Assembly: GCA_013152545.1 (NCBI GenBank)
Contig: JAADGF010000038.1
Location: forward strand, 1-48,696
DNA: 48,696 nt
Direction of reading: 5' to 3'
From: Gammaproteobacteria bacterium
Lineage (GTDB): Bacteria; Pseudomonadota; Gammaproteobacteria; SZUA-152
Of the stretch, positions 28,589-37,861 are shown piece by piece. Positions within the stretch are counted from its first letter, which is position 1. Each line of letters opens with the position of its first letter. The position numbers and the translations under genes were made by a program. The notes below the pieces were generated by a model. The model was not told the origin of the DNA and made no database searches. It saw only the letters and a list, made by a program, of their open reading frames with translations.

Positions 28589-29595
28589 ACCTACAAAATA
28601 AAAAAATTCTGGTTACCGGCGCAGATGGTTTCATTGGCTCACAACTCACAGAAACATTGGTAAAAAATGGCTTTGATGTCCGTGCCTTTGTACTTTATAA
28701 CGCCTTTAATTCCTGGGGATGGCTGGATCACAGCGATCAACATATTCGAGATTCATTGGATGTTTTTGCCGGGGATATCCGAGACCCTCACGGAGTATTA
28801 AAAGCAATGCAACATTGTGACGTCGTTTTACACTTGGCCGCATTAATTGGTATTCCTTATTCTTATCATTCACCGGACACTTATGTCGATACCAATATAA
28901 AAGGCACCCTTAACTTGCTGCAAGCGGCACGTCATCTTAACATCAGTAAATTCGTCCATACATCAACCAGCGAAGTCTACGGAACCGCCAAGTTTATACC
29001 TATACATGAAGAACACCCCTTGCAAGGGCAGTCACCCTATGCAGCCAGTAAAATCGGGGCCGACCAAATGGCAATGGCATTCCATCAATCCTTCCAGACA
29101 CCCGTATCCATTATACGGCCGTTCAACACCTACGGGCCTCGACAATCAGCCAGAGCGGTCATTCCCACCATCATATCGCAAATTGCCAATGGACAAGAAG
29201 AAATAAAACTGGGTGCTTTGACCCCAACACGTGATTTCAATTTTATAGATGACACGGTGAGTGGTTTTATTGCCGTCGCCGAATCAGATGCCAGCCTGGG
29301 TCAGGTTATTAATATTGGCAGTGGTTTTGCAATCAGTGTTGGTGATACAGCAATGCTGCTCAGCCAATTAATGGCTAAAAAAATTAACATCATTAACGAT
29401 ACACAACGCATACGACCTGCTGACAGCGAAGTTAAGCAGTTATTAGCTGACAATGGTAAAGCGAAAAAATTAACCGATTGGGCACCACACTATCGCGGTA
29501 TAGAAGGCCTTAAAAACGGTTTTAAAAAAACCATTGACTGGTTCACTGACCCCAGCAATCTCGCCAATGTTAAATCCCATTTATATAACGTGTAA
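28585..29595 (+). CDS. legB: NAD-dependent sugar 4,6-dehydratase, LegB-like
   Basis: This 336-residue short-chain dehydrogenase-type enzyme has the NAD-binding TGADGFIGS motif (11-19), STSEVYG (127-133) and the catalytic YAASK (Y152, K156). PFNTYGPRQSARAVIPT fits the LegB-type 4,6-dehydratases that start legionaminic acid synthesis from a nucleotide-linked N-acetylglucosamine. The nearest alternative would be a different 4,6-dehydratase or epimerase of the same fold. Its start overlaps the maf stop. The next gene begins 162 bases later, a gap where an aminotransferase gene (legC) usually follows. Confidence 0.78.
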   Translation: MNLQNKKILVTGADGFIGSQLTETLVKNGFDVRAFVLYNAFNSWGWLDHSDQHIRDSLDVFAGDIRDPHGVLKAMQHCDVVLHLAALIGIPYSYHSPDTYVDTNIKGTLNLLQAARHLNISKFVHTSTSEVYGTAKFIPIHEEHPLQGQSPYAASKIGADQMAMAFHQSFQTPVSIIRPFNTYGPRQSARAVIPTIISQIANGQEEIKLGALTPTRDFNFIDDTVSGFIAVAESDASLGQVINIGSGFAISVGDTAMLLSQLMAKKINIINDTQRIRPADSEVKQLLADNGKAKKLTDWAPHYRGIEGLKNGFKKTIDWFTDPSNLANVKSHLYNV

Positions 29596-29757
29596 ACACG
29601 ACGGGTAGCCGATGACTCTTATTGATACACAAACAGTTAACATACCGAACCCTACCCTGCATTTTAGTAACAATATAAAAATTGTTACATCAACACTGAG
29701 AAAATCAATTCTTCACTAAAACCATGACTAGGGTGCTAAAACCAAGATTAATCTCAC

Positions 29758-30936
29758 ATGAAGAACCAAACAAACAAAATGACAATAGCCGCCATAACAG
29801 GAAGCCGTGCTGATTACGGGCTCCTTTACACGCTACTGAAAGCTTTACAACTTCACGCTGGGTTTAATCTAAAAATTATCGTTACTGGCATGCATCTATC
29901 GCCGGACTTCGGTAATACTTACAACATCATTAAACAGGACGGTTTTATTATTGACTGTACCGTGGATACCTTATTAGCATCGGATAGCGCTACCAGCATC
30001 TGCAAATCCATTGGACTGGGCATTATCGGCTTTGCTGATGCGCTTAACCGTGTTACCCCTGATTTATTAGTCGTCCTCGGTGATCGGTATGAAATTTTCG
30101 CCGCTGTGCAAGCCGCATTAATTCACCAAATACCCGTCGCACACATTGCTGGTGGAGACACCACCGAAGGCGCATATGACGAAGCCTTTCGCCACAGCAT
30201 CACAAAAATGTCCCACCTACACTTTGCAACCAATACGGTCGCTGCGCAGCGGATCATTCAACTGGGTGAAAACCCTGATCATGTTTTTGCAGTGGGCAGC
30301 CCCGGGCTGGACTTAATTAAAAATACGTCATTACTGAATAAAGCACAATTAGAAAAAAAACTTGGCTTCCAGTTTAAAAATAAAAATATTGTTATCACCT
30401 TCCACCCAATGACGTTAGACAACGTTGATATCCATCAACAATGCAGAGTTCTTTTTAATGCTCTAAATACACTTGGCCCGGACGTTGGCCTGATTTTTAC
30501 CAAGGCCAATGCTGACAATCAGGGACGCACCATCAACCGGCTAATAGATCACTATGCAGCCGACAAACCCAATGCCGCAGCATTCACTTCATTGGGACAA
30601 CTTAACTATTACAGTCTAGTGGCCATATGCGATGCCGTAGTTGGCAATTCATCTAGCGGATTATACGAAGCACCCACATTGAAGACACCCACCGTCAATA
30701 TCGGGGATCGCCAAAAAGGCAGACTATGTGCCGACTCCGTTATCAATTGCGAAGTCAGCGAACACGATATTTTCGATGCTATCACAACCGCATTTAGTAC
30801 AGAGCACAATAACGTAACAAACCCATATGGAGATGGCTCCGCCACTCAGAAAATTTTACGCGTACTAGAGCAATTCAAAGCACCTGAAAAACGCCATACG
30901 CTGACTAAAAAACATTTTTTCAATCTCTACTCATAG
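29758..30936 (+). CDS. legG: UDP-N-acetyl sugar 2-epimerase (hydrolysing), LegG/NeuC-like
   Basis: This 392-residue enzyme removes UDP and inverts C2 to give the free N-acetylated sugar used by the next enzyme. It has the family motifs GSRADYGLLYTLLKAL, VTGMHLSP, LLVVLGDRYEIFAA, HIAGGDTTEGAYDEAFRHSI, TFHPMTLD and GNSSSGLYEAP. LegG and NeuC cannot be told apart with certainty by eye; the neighbouring LegB- and LegI-like genes favour LegG. The frame is fixed, but no clear ribosome site precedes ATG 29758. The preceding 160 bases hold only a 35-codon frame (29612-29719), possibly a deletion remnant. Confidence 0.85.
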   Translation: MKNQTNKMTIAAITGSRADYGLLYTLLKALQLHAGFNLKIIVTGMHLSPDFGNTYNIIKQDGFIIDCTVDTLLASDSATSICKSIGLGIIGFADALNRVTPDLLVVLGDRYEIFAAVQAALIHQIPVAHIAGGDTTEGAYDEAFRHSITKMSHLHFATNTVAAQRIIQLGENPDHVFAVGSPGLDLIKNTSLLNKAQLEKKLGFQFKNKNIVITFHPMTLDNVDIHQQCRVLFNALNTLGPDVGLIFTKANADNQGRTINRLIDHYAADKPNAAAFTSLGQLNYYSLVAICDAVVGNSSSGLYEAPTLKTPTVNIGDRQKGRLCADSVINCEVSEHDIFDAITTAFSTEHNNVTNPYGDGSATQKILRVLEQFKAPEKRHTLTKKHFFNLYS

Positions 30937-30970
30937 CGTATGATGCAACAAGCAAGGTAGGTCATTAAGG

Positions 30971-32059
30971 ATGTGCAAATCAAAAAGCACGTATATTATT
31001 GCGGAAGCTGGTATAAACCACAATGGCTGCTTCGAGACAGCCATCAAACTTATCGATGCAGCTCACTCTGCAGGCGCAAACGCGGTAAAGTTTCAATCAT
31101 TTATTCCTGAAGCGCTCGCGAGTGACACAGCCCCTATGGCCCAGTACCAAATAGAGAAAACCGGCAATAATTCCACACAATTGCAAATGCTGCGGTCTCT
31201 CGCATTAAATTTCGCACAACAGGAAATGCTTTTTAAGTATTGCAATGCTATTGGAATCGAGTTCTTATCAACACCGTTCGATCATGAAAGCCAAAAATTC
31301 CTGTGCTGTACTTTAGGTCTGTCTCACATAAAAATCGGCTCGGGCGACATCACTAATGGTCCGCTGTTATTAGCCATTGCTAAAAACAACAAAAACATTA
31401 TATTATCCACTGGCATGAGTGATCTCAATGAAATACAACAAGCGCTCAACATTATCGCATTTGGTTATGCCCAAACGCACGATACCCAACCAACCAATGC
31501 TACATTAAAAGCAGCGTTTAAATCAGAACAGAACCAAGCCATCTTAAAGAAAAAAATAACCCTATTACATTGCACAACCGCATACCCCTGCCCTTATGAC
31601 AACGTAAACCTGCGTGCGATGGATACATTGGCGACACAGTTTAAGCTATCTGTGGGCTATTCCGACCATACTCGTGGAAGCAACGTCGCCGTTGCAGCCG
31701 TCGCCAGAGGCGCCACTGTCATTGAAAAACATTTCACTCTGGATAACAACCAATCAGGACCCGATCACCAAGCCTCCATCGAACCTCACCAACTGAAACA
31801 AATGATCCAGGATATCCGCTCAACAGAAGCCTGCTTAGGATCGGCGGAAAAAATAGCGGTAGAAAGCGAAATTCAAAATAAAGCAATCGCCAGGAAACAT
31901 CTGGTTGCGGCCTGTACCATTCGAAAAGGCGAAACGTTTACACCAGAGGCATTAACATGCAAGCGCACTGGACATGGCTTATCCCCAATGTATTATTGGC
32001 AATTACTTCATATGCAATCCAATAAAAACTATTTAAAAGACGAAGTGATAACGCTTTGA
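30971..32059 (+). CDS. legI: N-acetylneuraminate/legionaminate synthase, LegI/NeuB-like
   Basis: This 362-residue enzyme condenses a hexose with phosphoenolpyruvate to give a nine-carbon acid. It shows IIAEAGINHNG, AVKFQSF, FLSTPFD, IGSGDITNGPLL, LHCTTAYPCPYDNVNLRAM, VGYSDHT, EKHFTLD and GPDHQAS, then a C-terminal SAF (antifreeze-like) domain from about residue 300. The LHCTT-YP-NLRAM form is closer to LegI than to PseI. It is the last gene of the run; no CMP-transferase follows in this window. Confidence 0.88.
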   Translation: MCKSKSTYIIAEAGINHNGCFETAIKLIDAAHSAGANAVKFQSFIPEALASDTAPMAQYQIEKTGNNSTQLQMLRSLALNFAQQEMLFKYCNAIGIEFLSTPFDHESQKFLCCTLGLSHIKIGSGDITNGPLLLAIAKNNKNIILSTGMSDLNEIQQALNIIAFGYAQTHDTQPTNATLKAAFKSEQNQAILKKKITLLHCTTAYPCPYDNVNLRAMDTLATQFKLSVGYSDHTRGSNVAVAAVARGATVIEKHFTLDNNQSGPDHQASIEPHQLKQMIQDIRSTEACLGSAEKIAVESEIQNKAIARKHLVAACTIRKGETFTPEALTCKRTGHGLSPMYYWQLLHMQSNKNYLKDEVITL

Positions 32060-32397
32060 AAAATCATCGCTCCCCTGTCCGGGCTCATCGGCAGTACTTC
32101 AAGATGTTATTGAAAATAATGGACATAAAACTAACCTTAGACTGGACATTCAAGAACGCTTAATTAAGTTGTAGTCGCCTTGACTCTGGCTATAGTTGCG
32201 AACCAACACTTGCCACATGCCGTTTACGTCTGGAACGGCCTGCCTTCTCAGAAACACTGCGGTTCATCGAAAAATATTTGCTCTTTTTTTATACACATCA
32301 TCTGCATAAAATACAAAGATGCGTAAAACTCTACTTTATATAGAATACATCCTTTTGAAAGGACTTGTGTGAACACATAGAACACAGAACATACTTT

Positions 32398-32445
32398 AAT
32401 TCAATAATTCAATAATTCAATAATTCAATAATTCAATAATTCAAT
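32398..32445. repeat. Tandem repeat, 8-bp unit, six perfect copies
   Basis: AATTCAAT is repeated six times without interruption. It lies outside any gene. Arrays like this change length by slippage during replication. Confidence 0.95.
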
Positions 32446-33046
32446 AGCGTATATTAACTTGATGACTATATTCACAAGCACCGCATCGCAGTAACGGAAT
32501 CACGCTCTAATCCTTATCAATCTGGGTATCTAAAACACTTGAATAGATGTAACTCTACTCAGCCTGATTATTTAAATGTTCAGTAACTGCTCAAATTGTT
32601 GTTGATTTATTCGAGAACAGGGAAAAAGTGCAGAGTTTATCGATGTAAATAAGCACTTTTAACGTAGCATTTAACTCAGCAATAGGACAAACCAACGGTA
32701 AACATAAGTAGTTACGAATAAATCATCTTTCGTTAGTAGCAAGAAATGCGCATTACTAATTTTATATCCATTTAGTATTTCTTACTCAGTAGCGCTTTAC
32801 AACCCCAAACACTCGCTTGAAACAATACGCACAATAATTGTGCTGATCACACCTGTTATGCATACCGCCATCCTGATACATAGCCAAAAAAAGTTTATTG
32901 ACATCGATCATAATAGCGACATTACTCGTTTTATTAAAGACACGACCCCTTCAACGTACAAAGTACAAGCAATTGCCACTATTACACATGTGAAGTGACT
33001 ACCAGTAAAATAAAGCTTAACCTATTGATATAGATATTCTTTTCAT

Positions 33047-33150
33047 ATATACCCATGACGCTTGGGATTTTGGTGTTAACCTGGCTAAATATGCTTATCC
33101 ATAAGTGTTTTCCTAATTCTTAACACCTAAAACTCTAGCACCATGGGTAT
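33047..33150. repeat. Palindromic repeat family A, short variant
   Basis: The 104-bp element has imperfect inverted arms of about 30 bases, starting ATATACCCATGACGC on the left and ATACCCATGGTGC on the right (reverse complement). Both arms end in TGGTGTTA/AGGTGTTA. The long central part of the other copies is missing. Confidence 0.65.
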
Positions 33151-33330
33151 AACACCAATAAAACGATCGATAAACTTACAATGCCACCCTATTAACCTTT
33201 AGCAGTATTGCTCTGTCGTATAGTATATCTTAAAGTACGCTCCGCAATAATTTTCTGTCATGTAACATATTTTAAATGTAACGAATATATTATATGGTGC
33301 GCCTATCCTTAACTAATTCAAACAATCATA

Positions 33331-34614
33331 ATGGACCGCACACTCTATTTTTATTTATTTTGTATTGCACAAACCGTTTTCGTTTTCAGTAATGTTCTAA
33401 TATTATTTGCACTTGGCGTTTGGATATACCTGGACTCAGACTCACTAACCAAGTACGGTATATTTATAGCCTTAGCCTATCTCGCCGAATTAATCATCAC
33501 CCCTGCTGCAGGTGCTATATTTGATCGTTTCCAACGAGATAAAATATTCATTTCATGTGCCGCCATCTTGATCCTAATTTATACAATATTAGCGCTAGTG
33601 ATTGCTCAAAACCAGCTAAGTGAAGTAATTTGTTATCTCCTGGTGGCAAGCTCATCGCTTGTTAGTGGCCTACACCGCGTCTCTTACAATGCCACAATAC
33701 CAGCGTTTGCAAAAGACAGTCGAAAATTAAGTCGTTATAATGGATCCGTCTACCTGGGCATCTCCATCGCCAATCTGGCCGCACCAATAATAGCGGGCAT
33801 ATTGCTCGCTGAATTTACTATTGCTTCCGTGGTTTATTTCTCAATAATTTGTTGCGCAACCGTTTTACTATTAAGTATATTCGTCAAAATACCGCATTGC
33901 CATCAAAATTCTCTTGACAAAAATGCTTCAATACTCAAGAAAATTGTCAGTGATACCAAAGCAGGATACCTGAATATAAAAAACAACACTGGCCTTAAAC
34001 ACTTTTTATATTTACACAGCGTCATAAACTTCACCAGAGGTTTTGTTATTATTCTATTTACCCCTATGGTTTTATCTTTTTCCGACGCCTATACACTAGG
34101 TCTTTTACGCAGTACTGCAGGAATGGGTATGTTGCTAGGTGGAGTCGTTATGAGCATCTGGATCGGCCCCAAAAAGCTGATAGTGACATTATTATATAGC
34201 TTAGTGGGTACCGGGGTGTTTTTGTTATTGACAGGTTTAAAGTCATCTGCGATATGGATTGGCATTTGTGTCTTCTTTATACATGCGCTAACCGCAATTC
34301 TGTCAACAGTTGGATATACATTATGGCAAAACAATGTTGAAAACAATATTATTGGCCGGGTATTTGCGTTTCGTGACATGGCAATTAACGCATCCTTATT
34401 AATTGCTTATATCACAGCGCCACTTGCGGCACAGCATATTTTTGAACCTTTCATGAACTCTCAGAATCAATCAGCATTATTAATATCCTGGGTAATTGGG
34501 CATGGCGACGGAAGGGGAATTGGTTTGCTGTATATTATCATTGGTCTAATAACCATGTTGCTCGCTGTCTATATATGGACCAATAAACCCATGCGCTCAC
34601 TCAAAAACCAGTGA
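33331..34614 (+). CDS. Major facilitator superfamily transporter, EntS-like subgroup
   Basis: This 427-residue inner-membrane protein has about 12 hydrophobic segments. It keeps the loop 2-3 signature in AGAIFDRFQRDKIF (G-x-x-x-D-R-x-x-R). The general look (MFS_3, resembling the EntS siderophore exporter and macrolide efflux pumps) suggests export of a small molecule. No ribosome site is obvious before ATG 33331. A TonB-dependent receptor follows 0.9 kb later in the same direction, so a siderophore link is possible but not shown. No biosynthesis genes are present. Confidence 0.82.
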   Translation: MDRTLYFYLFCIAQTVFVFSNVLILFALGVWIYLDSDSLTKYGIFIALAYLAELIITPAAGAIFDRFQRDKIFISCAAILILIYTILALVIAQNQLSEVICYLLVASSSLVSGLHRVSYNATIPAFAKDSRKLSRYNGSVYLGISIANLAAPIIAGILLAEFTIASVVYFSIICCATVLLLSIFVKIPHCHQNSLDKNASILKKIVSDTKAGYLNIKNNTGLKHFLYLHSVINFTRGFVIILFTPMVLSFSDAYTLGLLRSTAGMGMLLGGVVMSIWIGPKKLIVTLLYSLVGTGVFLLLTGLKSSAIWIGICVFFIHALTAILSTVGYTLWQNNVENNIIGRVFAFRDMAINASLLIAYITAPLAAQHIFEPFMNSQNQSALLISWVIGHGDGRGIGLLYIIIGLITMLLAVYIWTNKPMRSLKNQ

Positions 34615-35529
34615 ATCGATTATTTTCTTTAAATTCAATAGGTTAATATAAACTTAAAAACCATGATCAGGTTTATTCTCGCGCTTTAGAAACCCACGAG
34701 TCAATATCGCTAGCGGCACTCGACTTCGTTTCCTGAGTCGCCATGTATCCATGACACCCGTCCAATAGCGTCAGTATTTGCTCCTCTTGACCATATATAC
34801 CCAAAGCGTTTAAGCTTTAGGCATTAATTGCACGCCCTGTATTCCATAGCGGCGTTAAAATTCCTTGCAATAGACCAACTATCTACGCGTCATTTTGCCT
34901 CACCTAAAAGCATCCACCTTTGGTGCTATGAAATGGATATGACGCACACTTATACACCTAAAGCTTAAACGCTTTGGGTATATAAACACGCGCTCCATTA
35001 TCAGTTTATTGCGATTATAGAACAAGCACCATTAACGATTAACGAACACCATAGAGTAAGCGCTTTAAGCAGCGGAGATAATTCCCCATGTAAGGAGGGG
35101 CAACAACGCACACAGCAAATATCATTGTGCATTTTGACAAAGTGCATTTTGACAAACAGCGCGGATCCATGCTTTTGCTTTTAACTCATTTTAGTAGCAA
35201 AAACATCGCTAACACTTAAGTGTGACACTAACATTATATCCGTATAACAAACACTCACTATAGAGAGTGTTCTCAATAAATAGCTTTCCTGAAAAAATAA
35301 CACGCGACATTTTTTTGGTAACATTACCTTATTAATAGTATTTTGTATAATTTATTTTAAACAGCGACAAAGCTATTATCCTAACAAGCTGATGAACCTA
35401 CTTTGATCATTATGCAACCATTTCAATAAAATTCACCGGCCCGTTTGAATTGTCATTCAAAGAAATAATCCGGTATGATGCGGAATTAAACAACAACTTA
35501 ATAAAAATAAATTCATCCTTTGACCACCA
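34615..35529. other. Intergenic region holding repeat A
   Basis: Apart from the repeat at 34795-34983, no gene is visible. The last 250 bases are AT-rich and should hold the promoter for the TonB-dependent receptor. I see no clear Fur box. Confidence 0.5.
34795..34983. repeat. Palindromic repeat family A, best-preserved ends
   Basis: The 189-bp element has a perfect 27-bp terminal inverted repeat (34795-34821 with 34957-34983; it begins ATATACCCAAAGCG). The interior contains CCATAGCGGCG, TTGCAATAG and an AGCATCCACCTTTGGTGCT hairpin. Confidence 0.92.
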
Positions 35530-37776
35530 ATGTCAATATACATGAATACCTTTGTGATGAACGATCTAAAACCGAATGGGGGAAAAAGGTGTAACAACCT
35601 ACACTTGCTTTGCTATATCCTGCTTTCGATAATTTTTAGTATTTGCATAACGTACAAACAGGCAATTGCAAACGATGAGCTGTTTGGATTAGACCCCTCT
35701 GACCTTGATGTAGTACTAACCCCTACCCGTTTAAAGCAAAACCGACGCGATGTACCTGCCAGCATTACTGTCATCTCTGAAAACGATATCAAAAAACTGG
35801 GCATACAAACCATACCCGAAGCCCTTAGGTTAGTACCTGGTATGGCGGTAGGCAAGCGAAGCGGGAACGCGTACCGTATTGACTACCATGGCACAAATGG
35901 TTTAACGCCGCGCCGGATGCAAATATTGATTGATGGGGTTTCTTATTTTCGAGCAGGATTAGCTCAAATATTTTGGAAAGAACTCCCTGTGGATATTGAG
36001 GACGTTCATCGTATAGAAATAACCCGGAGTCCCAGCACTGCCTCCTATGGTGCCAATTCTTTTTTGGCAGTGGTTAATATTATTACCAAACACCCAACGG
36101 ATGTATTGGGCATCCGAGCCACATTGTCTGCTGGTTCATTAAATACAAAAAAAGCATTTATTGGCTACGGGGGAGAACTTAGCCCGCTGACACATTATCG
36201 CCTCTCCATAAGCCACCGGCAAGATTCTGGATATGACCAGGACAACAACGAAAACAACATAAACGGTGAAGGATTTGATAATGTGGAGGATGATACTTAT
36301 GTCAGCAGCTTTGATTTTCGATCCTCCACCCACTTAAATTCACAATCAGAGCTCGACATCTATGCCAACCTTGTCAACAGTACGGCAAAAAATGAGAATG
36401 GTGACATTAATCAACAAACCAACCCGCACACTGACCTCATTGACCGTAATATCTCTATTCAATACACAAACCAAATTTCACCTCACAACCAACTTCAAAT
36501 TAAAACCTACATTAACAGTATGCAACGTAAAAAATACTGGGATACGTGTTATCCCGCTATTGCATTTAGTAACGAAATGCGTAATTTGTATCGTGCTGCA
36601 CCTCAAAAAGCCTTGGATATATTTGAAGCGCTTCCTGCATTGCCAACACTCACTAACGACGAAGCTGAACTTAATGTATTAATCGACGCATTAATCAATA
36701 AGATGAACTCATTAGGCACCCAAGCAACAGAACCGCCTATCTGCGGCGAACTTAATGAAAATTATAAAGAACGACGGGTAGGTTATGAGGTTCAGGATAC
36801 TCATGTCTTTTCATCACAATTGCGTATGGTGGCTGGCTTAGGCTTTAATCGAAACTTAGCAGACTCTGAAACATTCCTCAACGGTAACATCACTATCGAC
36901 AGCCAATACATTTTCACCAACGTTGAATACCAACCCAGCAAAAAAACAACGTTTAATATAGGTGCCATGTGGGAAAATGAAGAAAAACGTACCGATGGCA
37001 TTGAACACTCACCCCGGGCAGCATTTAACTATCATCTTCACCCCAACCATACCCTACGATTTATTTATTCAGAAGCGATTCGCACACCTGATATGTTGGA
37101 ATCAGACCGCGATTGGAACTACACCATGCGCAACATGAACCCGCGGCTGTATAATGGTGATACAAAAGGACTGTTTTTTGTTAACACATCGTCCAATGCC
37201 AACCAAAGACTCAAATCAGAAAAAATACGAGCCAAAGAAATCAGCTATTACGCGAATTTTCCGAAATTGGATATTAGTCTGGATATCAAACTGTTCAGAG
37301 ATAACTTGCGGGATTTAATTTCAGAAAAATTGGAATTTTTTCGTTTTTCCCCAAGCAATAACAGCACTTCCCGCCTGAAAGGGGTCGAAATACAATTAGA
37401 GTTCCAGCCAAAAGCCAAGCTAAGCGCCTATGCTGCCTATGCCTATATGGATAATAAATCCACTAACCCATTAGAAAAAACACTGTTTACGAAACACAGT
37501 GGCTCAGCATTTATTAGCTATCAATTTAATAACAAGTTGCGCTCTACCTTGGCCTATTATGGCTCCAATTCTATCGGTGGTTTTTCTTACGACCGTTTTG
37601 ATCTTAATCTATCCAAATCATTTAAAACGGACAATCAATCCACATGGGAAGCAGCCTTTAAAGTTCAGCATTATGGGTCAACCAGAAGCGGTTATATTAT
37701 CGACGAGCTCAGTGTACTCCAACATAGATTCAACAGTGACACTCACTATTTTATATCACTATCCTGGAAAAGCTAA
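35530..37776 (+). CDS. TonB-dependent outer-membrane receptor
   Basis: This 748-residue receptor has a hydrophobic signal segment (about 26-43) and a plug domain: DVVLTPTRLKQNRRDVPAS, PEALRLVPGMAVGKR and RIEITRSPSTASYGANSF. A long beta-barrel follows, with NHTLRFIYSEAIRTPDMLE near the middle. The plug resembles receptors of the vitamin B12/siderophore group, but the ligand cannot be told. Two barrel cysteines (CYPAIA and PPICGEL) could bond. The N-terminus is unusually long; ATG 35557 (residue 10) is an alternative start and no site has a good ribosome signal. Confidence 0.9.
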   Translation: MSIYMNTFVMNDLKPNGGKRCNNLHLLCYILLSIIFSICITYKQAIANDELFGLDPSDLDVVLTPTRLKQNRRDVPASITVISENDIKKLGIQTIPEALRLVPGMAVGKRSGNAYRIDYHGTNGLTPRRMQILIDGVSYFRAGLAQIFWKELPVDIEDVHRIEITRSPSTASYGANSFLAVVNIITKHPTDVLGIRATLSAGSLNTKKAFIGYGGELSPLTHYRLSISHRQDSGYDQDNNENNINGEGFDNVEDDTYVSSFDFRSSTHLNSQSELDIYANLVNSTAKNENGDINQQTNPHTDLIDRNISIQYTNQISPHNQLQIKTYINSMQRKKYWDTCYPAIAFSNEMRNLYRAAPQKALDIFEALPALPTLTNDEAELNVLIDALINKMNSLGTQATEPPICGELNENYKERRVGYEVQDTHVFSSQLRMVAGLGFNRNLADSETFLNGNITIDSQYIFTNVEYQPSKKTTFNIGAMWENEEKRTDGIEHSPRAAFNYHLHPNHTLRFIYSEAIRTPDMLESDRDWNYTMRNMNPRLYNGDTKGLFFVNTSSNANQRLKSEKIRAKEISYYANFPKLDISLDIKLFRDNLRDLISEKLEFFRFSPSNNSTSRLKGVEIQLEFQPKAKLSAYAAYAYMDNKSTNPLEKTLFTKHSGSAFISYQFNNKLRSTLAYYGSNSIGGFSYDRFDLNLSKSFKTDNQSTWEAAFKVQHYGSTRSGYIIDELSVLQHRFNSDTHYFISLSWKS

Positions 37777-37861
37777 CAATCATATCATCGCTCGTTAATT
37801 TCGATATCAAACGTTATGGGTATATTAGCAACGAAAATACGCCGCTCAAAAAAATGTTCTG

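Larger units (their letters stand above)
32060..33330. other. Gene-poor region with repeats
   Basis: About 1.27 kb has no convincing gene on either strand. It contains the 8-bp tandem repeat at 32398-32445 and a short copy of repeat family A at 33047-33150. A 46-codon frame at 32858-32998 has no ribosome site and is probably chance. Confidence 0.6.

Noticed and set aside
29612-29719. A 35-codon frame between legB and legG, considered as a legC remnant
   Set aside because: I could not align it convincingly to an aminotransferase; kept only as a note under legG.
32398-32445. CRISPR-like array
   Set aside because: The unit is 8 bp with no spacers, so it is a simple tandem repeat.
32858-32998. 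A 46-codon frame from ATG in the gap after legI
   Set aside because: No ribosome site, no recognisable motif and isolated position.
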